A DNA stretch of 64,000 nt from Arthrobacter sp. 35W (GTDB lineage Bacteria > Actinomycetota > Actinomycetes > Actinomycetales > Micrococcaceae): positions 1,487,247-1,551,246 of the forward strand of contig NZ_KI519455.1 in assembly GCF_000482545.1 (NCBI RefSeq), in the 5' to 3' direction. Positions 33,343 to 40,851 of this stretch are shown piece after piece. The notes under the pieces were generated by a model, which was given only the letters and a program-made list of their open reading frames with translations, had not been told where the DNA came from and ran no database searches. Each line of letters begins with the position of its first letter. Position 1 is the stretch's first letter. The position numbers were made by a program, and so were the translations under genes.

Positions 33343-33915
33343 ATGACTGCGACTCTTGACACCGCCGCCGCGCGCGCCCGCCTGCTCGAACTCATCAAGG
33401 AGCTGGCCGTGGTCCGCGGCAAGGTGATCCTCTCCTCCGGCAAGGAAGCCGACTACTACATCGACCTCCGCCGCATTTCGCTGCACCACGAGGCCTCGCG
33501 CCTGACCGGCCAGGTCATGCTGGCCATGCTGGACGACGCCGGCATCGAGTTTGAGACCGCCGGCGGCCTGACCATGGGCGCCGACCCCGTCGGAACCGCC
33601 CTGATGCACGCCGCGGGCGACGCCGGGCGCGCCATCGACGCCTTCGTGGTCCGCAAGGCGCAGAAGTCCTACGGCATGGGCCGCCAGGTTGAGGGCCCCG
33701 GCGTGGACGGCCGCGACGTCGTCGTTCTCGAGGACACCTCCACCACCGGCGGCAGCGCCCTGACCGCTGTCGAAGGCGTGCGGAAGGCCGGCGGCAACGT
33801 CAAGGCCGTGGCAGTGATTGTGGACCGCAACACCGGTGCCAAGGAGCGCGTTGAGGCCGAGGCCGGCGTGCCGTACCTGTTCGCGTTTGGCAAGGACGAG
33901 CTCGGCCTGGACTAA
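33343..33915 (+). CDS. pyrE: Orotate phosphoribosyltransferase
   Basis: 190 residues from the ATG at 33343, with TTGGAG ahead and a TATAGA -10-like element close upstream. The PRPP loop [13 protein letters not shown] (residues 126-138) and the [18 protein letters not shown] block identify OPRTase, which makes orotidine 5'-phosphate in pyrimidine synthesis. It is separate from other pyr genes and lies five bases before the thymidine kinase gene, which gives a small pyrimidine nucleotide operon. Confidence 0.95.
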   Translation: MTATLDTAAARARLLELIKELAVVRGKVILSSGKEADYYIDLRRISLHHEASRLTGQVMLAMLDDAGIEFETAGGLTMGADPVGTALMHAAGDAGRAIDAFVVRKAQKSYGMGRQVEGPGVDGRDVVVLEDTSTTGGSALTAVEGVRKAGGNVKAVAVIVDRNTGAKERVEAEAGVPYLFAFGKDELGLD

Positions 33916-33920
33916 GCGCT

Positions 33921-34547
33921 GTGGCGAAACTCTACTTCCGCTACGGAGCCATGAACTCCGGCAAGTCCACGGGCCTGCTGCAGGTGGCGTACAACTACGA
34001 GGAGCGCGGCCAGCGCGTGCTGCTGGCCAAACCGGGCATCGACACCAAGGGCGAGCGCTCCATCGTTTCGCGCCTGGGCGTCAGCCGGGATGTGGATTTC
34101 CTCATCCCGCCCGGCGCCTCGGCGCGGGAGCTCTTTGCCGCCCAGGCCGCCGGGGACGACCCGGACGCCCTGCTGCAGCATGTGGACTCCCCGCCGGTGG
34201 CCTGCCTGCTCATCGATGAGGCCCAGTTCCTGGACCCGGAGCAGGTGGATGATCTGTTCAAGATTGCCGTGCTCGACGGCGTTCCGGTGCTGGCCTATGG
34301 CATCCGCACCGACTTCCGCACCGTGGCCTTCCCCGGCTCCGCGCGGTTGATGGACATTGCGCACACGCTGGAGGAGCTGAAGACCATCTGCCGCTGCGGG
34401 CGCAAGGCCATCTTCAACACCCGCCGGACGGGTGATGGCATAGTGTTCGACGGCGCCCAGGTGGCCATCGACGGCACTGACGTTTGGTACGAGTCCCTCT
34501 GCGGAACCTGCTTCCTGGAAGCCACGGGCGGATCCCTGCGGCCCTAG
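33921..34547 (+). CDS. tdk: Thymidine kinase (type II)
   Basis: 208 residues, GTG start. GAMNSGKST (residues 9-17) is the P-loop, LLIDEAQF (about 97-103) the Walker B and catalytic acid region, GIRTDF the base-binding loop. Four cysteines (157, 159, 194, 197) form the structural zinc site. It phosphorylates deoxythymidine and is co-transcribed with pyrE. Confidence 0.94.
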   Translation: MAKLYFRYGAMNSGKSTGLLQVAYNYEERGQRVLLAKPGIDTKGERSIVSRLGVSRDVDFLIPPGASARELFAAQAAGDDPDALLQHVDSPPVACLLIDEAQFLDPEQVDDLFKIAVLDGVPVLAYGIRTDFRTVAFPGSARLMDIAHTLEELKTICRCGRKAIFNTRRTGDGIVFDGAQVAIDGTDVWYESLCGTCFLEATGGSLRP

Positions 34548-34576
34548 CCTCTGGCACGCGGCAGGTCCGGCCCGGG

Positions 34577-35086
34577 TCAGGACTTCTTGGCCCGGCCCCG
34601 GGCCGTCCGGCTGCGGCCTGTGGAGCGGGGCCTCAGCTCCAGGACCAGCAGATAGACGGCAAAACCTGCGACTAGTACGGCGCATACGGCCACGATGATC
34701 GTGTGCGAGCGGCCGTAGGGCTCGCCTGGGTACTGGGCGAGCCGGGCAGCCTCGGGCATTTCGGCAACGTAGACCACCTCGACCCTCTGCCCCTGGGCAT
34801 AGCCGCGGTTTGAACCCTCGGTGAAGACCCTGGTGGTGACGGTGCTGCCCTCAACCGTTTCGAAGCGGACCCGCAACACCCTGCTGCTGCTTTTGCTGCT
34901 GTGGCCGAGCTCGGTGACTGTGGCCGGCACCCGGTGGAAGGTGTTGCCGGAGTTTTCGAAGGCTGCCGATCTGGTCTCATCGGCGATGCCCTTGATGGCG
35001 CCGGCGGTTCCGCCTGCCACGGCGAAACAGAACATCACCACGCAGCCCACGATGCCCACCCAATTGCGGGGCTTCTTCTTCGGCAT
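34577..35086 (-). CDS. Membrane protein with two helices (DUF3592-like)
   Basis: 169 residues: a basic start, a helix (VGIVGCVVMFCFAVAGGTAGAI), an extracytoplasmic domain of about 85 residues with strands (RVPATVTELGHSSK, VTTRVFTEGSNRGYAQGQRVEVVYV), a second helix and a basic tail. This matches the DUF3592 layout, whose function is unknown. Confidence 0.6.
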   Translation of the reverse strand: MPKKKPRNWVGIVGCVVMFCFAVAGGTAGAIKGIADETRSAAFENSGNTFHRVPATVTELGHSSKSSSRVLRVRFETVEGSTVTTRVFTEGSNRGYAQGQRVEVVYVAEMPEAARLAQYPGEPYGRSHTIIVAVCAVLVAGFAVYLLVLELRPRSTGRSRTARGRAKKS

Positions 35087-35101
35087 GCTGGGGGATCTCC
35101 T

Positions 35102-35130
35102 GCTGGTGGGGCTGTTGCGGCCCCACCAGC
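35102..35130. terminator. Hairpin between VOC and DUF3592-like genes
   Basis: GCTGGTGGGGC (35102-35112) and GCCCCACCAGC (35120-35130) form a perfect 11-bp stem with a 7-nt loop, downstream of the minus-strand VOC gene. There is no clear T-run. Confidence 0.6.
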
Positions 35131-35206
35131 CTAGCGTTCAGGCGGCCCAGGGCCCGGTGCGCCGCATGTGAGATGCCACGCGGACAGCACCGGGCCGCAG
35201 CCGGAA

Positions 35207-35608
35207 TCAGCCCTGGTTGAAGCGGACCATATTGCCGGACGGGTCGCGGAATGCGCAGTCGCGCGGGCCCCAGGGCTGGTCGATCGGCTCCTGCATCACC
35301 TCGGCACCGGAGGCGCGGAGGGTTTCGAAGGTGGTGTCGAGGTCGTCAGTGCTGAACACCAGCATGGGCATGACACCCTTGGTGAGCAGTTCCTGGATGG
35401 CGTCGCCGTCGGCCTGGGAGCGGCCGGCATGCGGAGGGGAGAGCACGATCTCAAGATCGGGCTGGGCGGCGCTGCCGAGGGTCACCCAGCGGTGTCCGTC
35501 GGAGCCGACGTCGTTGCGGACTTCCAGCCCCAGGGCGTCGCGGTAGAAGGCCAGGGACTCATCGAGGTCGTTGACCGTGACATGTGCGTACTTCAGTGAA
35601 ATGTTCAT
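35207..35608 (-). CDS. VOC-superfamily (glyoxalase/bleomycin resistance-like) protein
   Basis: 133 residues, MNISLKYAHVTVNDLDESLAFYRDALGLEV at the start (given here as 20-residue-or-shorter blocks: AHVTVNDLDESLAFYRDALG). The second half has FRDPSGNMVRF, the usual end of a VOC domain. It may be a metal-dependent lyase, dioxygenase or binding protein; the substrate is unknown. It lies 10 bases after an AraC regulator gene on the same strand and is the probable target of it. Confidence 0.82.
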   Translation of the reverse strand: MNISLKYAHVTVNDLDESLAFYRDALGLEVRNDVGSDGHRWVTLGSAAQPDLEIVLSPPHAGRSQADGDAIQELLTKGVMPMLVFSTDDLDTTFETLRASGAEVMQEPIDQPWGPRDCAFRDPSGNMVRFNQG

Positions 35609-35618
35609 GAAACCAACA

Positions 35619-36113
35619 CTATGGAGCCGGGGTCTGCCGCGCTTCTTCAATCCTGCTCGGTGTTCCCGGCAGGAGCGTTCCGGCCGCGGCCCCAGCGTTC
35701 TCAGATGCTGCCGGGGACCTGCGCGAGGGGCGGGTGTGCGTCTTGGCGATGCACGTCGGCATGGCCTTGACGGCGTGGTGTTCGCGCGCACGGTAGGCGC
35801 TGGGCGTCATGCCGACAATCTCGGTGAAGCGTGAGCTGAAGGAACCCAGCGAGGTACAGCCAACCTCCATGCAGGCGTCAGTGACGCTCATGCCGGCGCG
35901 CAGCAGGGCCATGGCCCGCTCGATCCGCCGGGTCATGAGGTAGTTGTACGGCGTTTCGCTGTAGGCCGCCTTGAACTGGCGGGAGAAATGCGCAGGGGAC
36001 ATCAGGGCGCCGGCGGCCATCGTGGGCACGTCCAGGGGCCGGGCGTATTCCCGGTCGATTAGATCGCGGGCCCGGCGCAGGTGGGCCAGATTGGCCAGTT
36101 CCTGCGGTGTCAT
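35619..36113 (-). CDS. AraC-family regulator, DNA-binding domain only
   Basis: 164 residues. Two helix-turn-helix units fill residues about 10-110 (MAAGALMSPAHFSRQFKAAY and CMEVGCTSLGSFSSRFTEIVG), followed by a disordered tail. The ligand-sensing half common in AraC proteins is missing, so control may be by synthesis or by a partner. It forms a two-gene unit with the VOC gene. Confidence 0.85.
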   Translation of the reverse strand: MTPQELANLAHLRRARDLIDREYARPLDVPTMAAGALMSPAHFSRQFKAAYSETPYNYLMTRRIERAMALLRAGMSVTDACMEVGCTSLGSFSSRFTEIVGMTPSAYRAREHHAVKAMPTCIAKTHTRPSRRSPAASENAGAAAGTLLPGTPSRIEEARQTPAP

Positions 36114-36285
36114 GGGGCCAGTCTAGATCAGCGTGCCCGGCTGCGCTTTGGGTGGACCCAACTTATCCGCGGCCGTCCACCGGCGGCGCGGTTCCCTCCA
36201 TTGCGGGCGGCTGCCCGTGGCCGTAGCGTCGGGGCAAGGCCGTCTGCAGCGGCCGGCAAGGAACTGCACAGGCTCGGAGGATCTT

Positions 36286-36525
36286 ATGGGCATGCCGCCG
36301 GACGGACCGGAACAGCCGCTCCACGGCCAAGGACACCAACCGCCGGGGCATCCCGCCGATCCGCGGCAGGGACATCATGAATCCAGCGGCCTGCCGCGCC
36401 GGCGCAACCGGCGGCGGATTGGCTGGGCGGTTGCCACCGGTCTGCTGTTCCTTGTGCTGGTTGCGGTGGGCCTGGCCGCCCTGTCACAGATCCTTGGCGG
36501 CATGGGTGCGCCCGCGGTCCCCTGA
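36286..36525 (+). CDS. Small single-helix membrane protein
   Basis: 79 residues from the ATG at 36286, with CGGAGGATC directly ahead. A proline/histidine/glycine-rich cytosolic part of about 40 residues is followed by RRRNRRR and a single helix (WAVATGLLFLVLVAVGLAAL). No family is recognised. A good ribosome site and normal codon use support a real gene. Confidence 0.6.
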   Translation: MGMPPDGPEQPLHGQGHQPPGHPADPRQGHHESSGLPRRRNRRRIGWAVATGLLFLVLVAVGLAALSQILGGMGAPAVP

Positions 36526-36685
36526 GACCTTGCCTAGTGGATCGTGCCGTACAGGTGTCCTGCACAAGCTGCCGAGGCCCGGAAGTTGTCCACATCCCCT
36601 CGAGTCCCCGTTGAATGGCCGGTCTTTGCCGCCCTAGCCTCTTCCCAGGGACGCCAAAGCGGCGCCATGGGACGGAGGCATCGAC

Positions 36686-37390
36686 ATGGATGAACGACCA
36701 ATTGCACCGGCGCCCGGGCTGAAAACATCGGCGTTGTGCTGGATCGTCTGCGCTGGCCTAGTGAATGCCATTGCAGTGGCCATAGTCGTATGGAGTGGAG
36801 CCGTGGCCGTTTCCACGTGGGCCGCGGCAGCGCCGGAACCTGCCCCGGCAAAGTACACCTCGGGTGCGACGGCGTTCCGCTACCCATCCGGCATGCAGGT
36901 GATGGCCGACGGCGGCATGGTGCACATTGTCAACGGCCACCCAGTGGCCGACCATGCCGTGATCCAAATTCCGCCCACGCAAGGCACGAAGTCCCCAGTG
37001 GTGGTGCTCTACGAGTCGATTGCGCCGCCGCCGGACGGTTGGCCGCAGGAGGAGACCATCCAGGCAATCATTGACGAGACCCTGGCGTGGCAGACCGCGG
37101 CCACTCCGGCCCAGCTGCTGCGGGAGCACCGGCAGACTGCCATCGGGTGCATCGCGGGATTCACTTTCACGGATCCGCCCATGAGGATAGAAGGAGCGGG
37201 ACTGCAGGGCCTGGTCCACAGCTACACCTGCTTGAGCAGGCAAGGCCCCATCGTGGGCACATTCCTGACCGCCATAACCCCGGACGGCATGGCGCACCGG
37301 CTCAGCGTCGAGGCCAGTGAATCCTACTGGCATTCCCATGCCGCCGAACTCGATGCCATCGCACACTCGCTGGCGTATTCGGCACCGTGA
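36686..37390 (+). CDS. Membrane-anchored exported protein of unknown function
   Basis: 234 residues. One N-terminal helix (about 17-45) acts as anchor or uncleaved signal; the rest is extracytoplasmic, with strands such as ATAFRYPSGMQVMADGGMVHI, a helical DGWPQEETIQAIIDETLAWQ segment and a pair of cysteines (IGCIAGFTF and SYTCLSRQG) that could form a disulfide. No family is recognised. Its codon use is a little less GC-rich than its neighbours, which hints at a more recent origin. Confidence 0.65.
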   Translation: MDERPIAPAPGLKTSALCWIVCAGLVNAIAVAIVVWSGAVAVSTWAAAAPEPAPAKYTSGATAFRYPSGMQVMADGGMVHIVNGHPVADHAVIQIPPTQGTKSPVVVLYESIAPPPDGWPQEETIQAIIDETLAWQTAATPAQLLREHRQTAIGCIAGFTFTDPPMRIEGAGLQGLVHSYTCLSRQGPIVGTFLTAITPDGMAHRLSVEASESYWHSHAAELDAIAHSLAYSAP

Positions 37391-37401
37391 CGGTGCCAGT
37401 G

Positions 37402-37441
37402 CCGAAGGCGGCTCGCCAGGACAGTGCAGGACCGCCTTCGG
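37402..37441. terminator. Terminator between convergent genes
   Basis: CCGAAGGCGG (37402-37411) and CCGCCTTCGG (37432-37441) form a perfect 10-bp stem after the exported-protein gene, followed by TGTTTG. Confidence 0.75.
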
Positions 37442-37531
37442 TGTTTGCACTCAGATACCGGACCGTGCAGTCAGGTCGGACCCGCCGCCGTCGTCGTATG
37501 TCTGCAGCGCGTGCTGCTGGAGCGGGATCCG

Positions 37532-38329
37532 CTAGTGGATTTTGGGCAGCAGGTCCGCCACCGAGTCCAGCACCTCGTCGGGGCGGAACGGGTAGGCGTC
37601 GATGTCCTCGGCCGCCGTGATGCCGGTGAGCACCAGCACCGTGTGCAGGCCGGCCTCCATGCCCGCGATGATGTCCGTGTCCATGCGGTCGCCGATCATG
37701 GCCGTGGTCTCTGAGTGGGCCTCGATCCGGTTCATGGCGGAGCGGAACATCATCGGATTCGGCTTGCCTACAATGTAGGGCTCGCGGTTGGTGGCCTTGG
37801 TGATCAGCGCGGCAATGGCGCCGGTGGCCGGCAGCGGGCCCTCGTTGGAGGGGCCGGTGGCGTCAGGGTTGGTGGCGATGAAGCGCGCGCCGTCGCCGAT
37901 GAGCCGGATGGCCTTGGTGATGGCCTCAAAGGAGTAGGTGCGGGTTTCGCCCAGCACCACATAGTCCGGGTTCTGGTCCGTGAGGATGAACCCGGCCTCG
38001 TGCAGGGCGGTGGTCAGCCCGGCTTCGCCGATGACGAAGGCTCGCCCGTGCGGCATCTGGGACTTCAGGAACTGGGCCGTGGCCAGCGCCGAGGTCCACA
38101 GGTTCTCCTCGGGCACCTCCAGTCCGGAGGCGCGCAGCCGCGCGGCGAGGTCGCGCGGGGTGTAGATGGAGTTGTTGGTCAGCACCAGAAAGCGCTTGGA
38201 GGTGTCCACCCAGCGCTGGATCAATTCCGCAGCCCCGGGGACCGCCTGGTTCTCGTGGACCAGGACGCCGTCCATGTCCGTCAGCCAGCATTCGATGTCT
38301 GCCGCCGTGCGGGATTCGACCTTCGTCAT
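37532..38329 (-). CDS. HAD-IIA family hydrolase (NagD-like phosphatase)
   Basis: 265 residues from the ATG at 38329, with AGGAGG seven bases ahead. WLTDMDGVLVHE holds the nucleophile Asp18 and acid Asp20; VLTNNS is motif II, KPNPMMF motif III with the lysine, and MIGDRMDTDI motif IV. The layout is that of NagD/4-nitrophenylphosphatase-like enzymes, which dephosphorylate nucleotides or sugar phosphates. It is a single gene. Confidence 0.9.
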   Translation of the reverse strand: MTKVESRTAADIECWLTDMDGVLVHENQAVPGAAELIQRWVDTSKRFLVLTNNSIYTPRDLAARLRASGLEVPEENLWTSALATAQFLKSQMPHGRAFVIGEAGLTTALHEAGFILTDQNPDYVVLGETRTYSFEAITKAIRLIGDGARFIATNPDATGPSNEGPLPATGAIAALITKATNREPYIVGKPNPMMFRSAMNRIEAHSETTAMIGDRMDTDIIAGMEAGLHTVLVLTGITAAEDIDAYPFRPDEVLDSVADLLPKIH

Positions 38330-38437
38330 GTAGATTCCTCCTGGATCCGCGGCCAGGCCGCAGCTGTGGTGCTCGATCGATCTGTGGCCCCAGTCTTTCA
38401 GGTTCGGCGCCGCTGCGGCACTCGGTAGGCTTGATAG

Positions 38438-39166
38438 GTGAGCCACACCCCCGAATCCCAGCCCGCCGCGCCCGCCCCCGAGAGCCCGGAAGCCGCCGTC
38501 GTGCCCGCCCCGGACGCCGACTACCGGGCCGTGTCGGACCCGGCCAGCGAGCACGCCGCCGCCGTGGGCGTGGGGCCGTGGGAGGGTGAACTGCCCGCGG
38601 GGGAGCACTGGGACGAGGAGCTGCTGCGCGAGGGCGACCGGCGCAATGTCCTGGACAAATACCGGTACTGGAAGATGGATGCCATCATCGCCGAGCTGGA
38701 CACACGGCGTCATGACTTCCACATCGCCATCGAAAACTGGCAGCACGATCTGAACATCGGCACCGTGGTGCGCACGGCCAATGCCTTCCTGGCCAAGGAG
38801 GTGCACATCATTGGACGACGGCGGTGGAACAAGCGCGGCGCGATGGTCACCGACCGCTACCAGCACGTCCGCCACCACCCCACGGTGGAGGACTTCGTCG
38901 CCTGGGCGCAGGGCGAAGGCCTGGCGATCATCGGCATCGACATCTTCCCGGACTCCGTGAAGCTGGAAACCTACGACATCCCGCGCAATTGCGTGCTGGT
39001 GTTCGGGCAGGAGGGCCCCGGCCTGAGCGAAGAGGTCCACGCCGCGGCCGAGGCCACGCTCTCCATCGAGCAGTTCGGCTCCACCCGCTCCATCAATGCC
39101 GCCTCCGCAGCCGGGATCGCCATGCACGCCTGGATCCGCCGCCACGTGTTCGGCCAGCACGTCTAG
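38438..39166 (+). CDS. SpoU/TrmH-family RNA methyltransferase
   Basis: 242 residues, GTG start. An N-terminal acidic, Pro/Ala-rich extension (about 60 residues) precedes the SPOUT knot domain with all three motifs: NIGTVVRTANAF (106-117), LVFGQEGPGLS (187-197) and IEQFGSTRSINAASAAGIAMHAW (split here as IEQFGSTRSIN and AASAAGIAMHAW, 210-232). It should 2'-O-methylate a ribose in tRNA or rRNA; the target site is not known. Confidence 0.9.
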   Translation: MSHTPESQPAAPAPESPEAAVVPAPDADYRAVSDPASEHAAAVGVGPWEGELPAGEHWDEELLREGDRRNVLDKYRYWKMDAIIAELDTRRHDFHIAIENWQHDLNIGTVVRTANAFLAKEVHIIGRRRWNKRGAMVTDRYQHVRHHPTVEDFVAWAQGEGLAIIGIDIFPDSVKLETYDIPRNCVLVFGQEGPGLSEEVHAAAEATLSIEQFGSTRSINAASAAGIAMHAWIRRHVFGQHV

Positions 39167-39299
39167 GATTTTCACCTCCCGTGGAGGGCAGCGCTCCGCG
39201 ATCTGGACACGGTGCGCATCCCCGCGCCGTCTTGGCTACGATGGGAGGCGAAACGACGTTCGGTGCGTCACAGTTTCCCACCTCATACAAGGAGTCAGC

Positions 39300-40322
39300 G
39301 TGCCCATTGCAACCCCGGAAATCTATGCCGAGATGATCGACCGTGCCAAGGCCGGCGGCTTCGCCTACCCCGCGGTCAACGTCACCTCCTCCCAGACGCT
39401 GAGCGCCGCCCTGCGCGGGTTTGCCGATGCCGGGTCCGATGGCATCATCCAGGTCACCACGGGTGGGTCGGCCTACTGGTCCGGTTCCTCGGTGAAGAAC
39501 ATGGTCACCGGTTCCCTGGCGTTCGCGGCGTATGCCCGCGAGGTGGCCAAGCACTATGACATCAACGTGGCCCTGCACACGGACCACTGTCCCAAGGGCC
39601 ACCTGGCCGACTTCGTCCTGCCGCTGCTGGCGGAGTCCGAGGCTGCGGTCAAGCGTGGTGAGAACCCGATCTTCCAGTCGCACATGTGGGACGGTTCGGC
39701 CGAGACGCTGGAGGAGAACCTGCGCATCGCCCGCGAGATGCTGGACCGTGCCGCGGCGGCGAAGATCATCCTGGAGATCGAGATCGGCGCCGTGGGCGGC
39801 GAGGAGGATGGGGTGGAGAACGCGATCAACGACAAGCTGTACTCCACGGTGGCCGATGGCATGGCCACGGTTGAGGCCCTGGGTTCGGGGGAGAACGGCC
39901 GCTACATCACCGCGCTGACGTTCGGCAATGTGCATGGCGTGTACAAGCCGGGCAATGTGAAGCTGCGTCCGGAGATCCTCAAGGACATCCAGGCCCAGGT
40001 GGGTGCGAAGGTGGGCAAGGCGAACCCGTTCGATTTGGTCTTCCATGGCGGCTCGGGCTCGACCGAGCAGGAGATCAAGGATGCGGTGTCCTATGGTGTG
40101 ATCAAGATGAACATTGACACGGACACGCAGTACGCGTTCACTCGTCCGGTGGCCGGGCACATGCTGGCCAACTATGACGGTGTGTTGAAGGTTGATGGCG
40201 AGGTGGGCAACAAGAAGACGTATGACCCGCGCGTGTGGGGTGCCCTGGCTGAGGCCGGCATGGCGGCCCGTGTGGGTGTTGCGGCGCAGGAGCTCGGCTC
40301 CGCGGGCAAGACGTTCAAGTAG
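39300..40322 (+). CDS. fba: Fructose-bisphosphate aldolase, class II
   Basis: 340 residues from the GTG at 39300, with AAGGAG six bases ahead. The zinc and catalytic residues of class II aldolases are present: Asp95 and His96 in HTDHC, Glu161 in LEIEIG, His212 in NVHGVYKPG and His249 in FHGGSGS. The GGEEDGVEN segment marks the type A (E. coli FbaA-like) subgroup. It splits fructose 1,6-bisphosphate in glycolysis. Its codon use is strongly biased, as expected for an abundant enzyme, and DUF3151 follows two bases later. Confidence 0.96.
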   Translation: MPIATPEIYAEMIDRAKAGGFAYPAVNVTSSQTLSAALRGFADAGSDGIIQVTTGGSAYWSGSSVKNMVTGSLAFAAYAREVAKHYDINVALHTDHCPKGHLADFVLPLLAESEAAVKRGENPIFQSHMWDGSAETLEENLRIAREMLDRAAAAKIILEIEIGAVGGEEDGVENAINDKLYSTVADGMATVEALGSGENGRYITALTFGNVHGVYKPGNVKLRPEILKDIQAQVGAKVGKANPFDLVFHGGSGSTEQEIKDAVSYGVIKMNIDTDTQYAFTRPVAGHMLANYDGVLKVDGEVGNKKTYDPRVWGALAEAGMAARVGVAAQELGSAGKTFK

Positions 40323-40324
40323 CC

Positions 40325-40747
40325 ATGAGCGACGAATTCCGCAAGAACCTGCTGGGCCCCGAGCCCACCCTGCTCCCGGTGGAAACCGAGATCCAGGCAC
40401 GGCTGGACGCGGGGGACGAGGCTGTCGATCTGGCAGCCACGCACCCCACGTCCTCGCTGCTGTGGGCCATTCTGGCCGATGAGGCGTTTGCGGAGGGCCG
40501 CACCATCGAGTCCTACGCCTACGCCCGCACCGGCTACCACCGCGGCCTGGATGCGCTGCGGCGCAACGGCTGGCGCGGAACCGGTCCGGTTCCGTTCGAG
40601 CACGAGGGCAACCGCGGCTTCCTTCGCGCGCTCTATGCACTGGGACGGGCGGCCGGTGCGATCGGCGAGGCCGACGAGGCCGCCCGCATCGCCACGTTCC
40701 TGAACGACTCGGACCCGGCGGCCCTGGCCGCCATTGAGGCCAAGTAG
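40325..40747 (+). CDS. DUF3151 family protein
   Basis: 140 residues, mainly helical (LLGPEPTLLP at the start, then AGDEAVDLAATHPTSSLLWAILAD and GYHRGLDALRRNGWRG). DUF3151 is restricted to actinobacteria and usually sits directly after the class II aldolase gene, as here. The function is unknown; the helical pairs resemble TPR-like scaffolds. Confidence 0.88.
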   Translation: MSDEFRKNLLGPEPTLLPVETEIQARLDAGDEAVDLAATHPTSSLLWAILADEAFAEGRTIESYAYARTGYHRGLDALRRNGWRGTGPVPFEHEGNRGFLRALYALGRAAGAIGEADEAARIATFLNDSDPAALAAIEAK

Positions 40748-40760
40748 CACCTGCACCACC

Positions 40761-40824
40761 AACTGAGGCGCGGCAACTGCAGAGAATCGGAAGATTCCCT
40801 GCAGTTGCCGCGCCTCAGTTTTTT
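40761..40824 (+). terminator. Long near-perfect hairpin terminator (AACTGnG family)
   Basis: 28-nt arms (40761-40788, beginning AACTGAGGCGCGGCAACTGC, and 40793-40820) pair with one mismatch (A against C) around a GGAA loop, and a T-run follows. It closes the fba-DUF3151 operon, facing the convergent surface-protein gene. It is closely related to the hairpin at 43466-43525. Confidence 0.9.
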
Positions 40825-40851
40825 AAGTGGTGCCAGGCGGCCTAGCTGTTC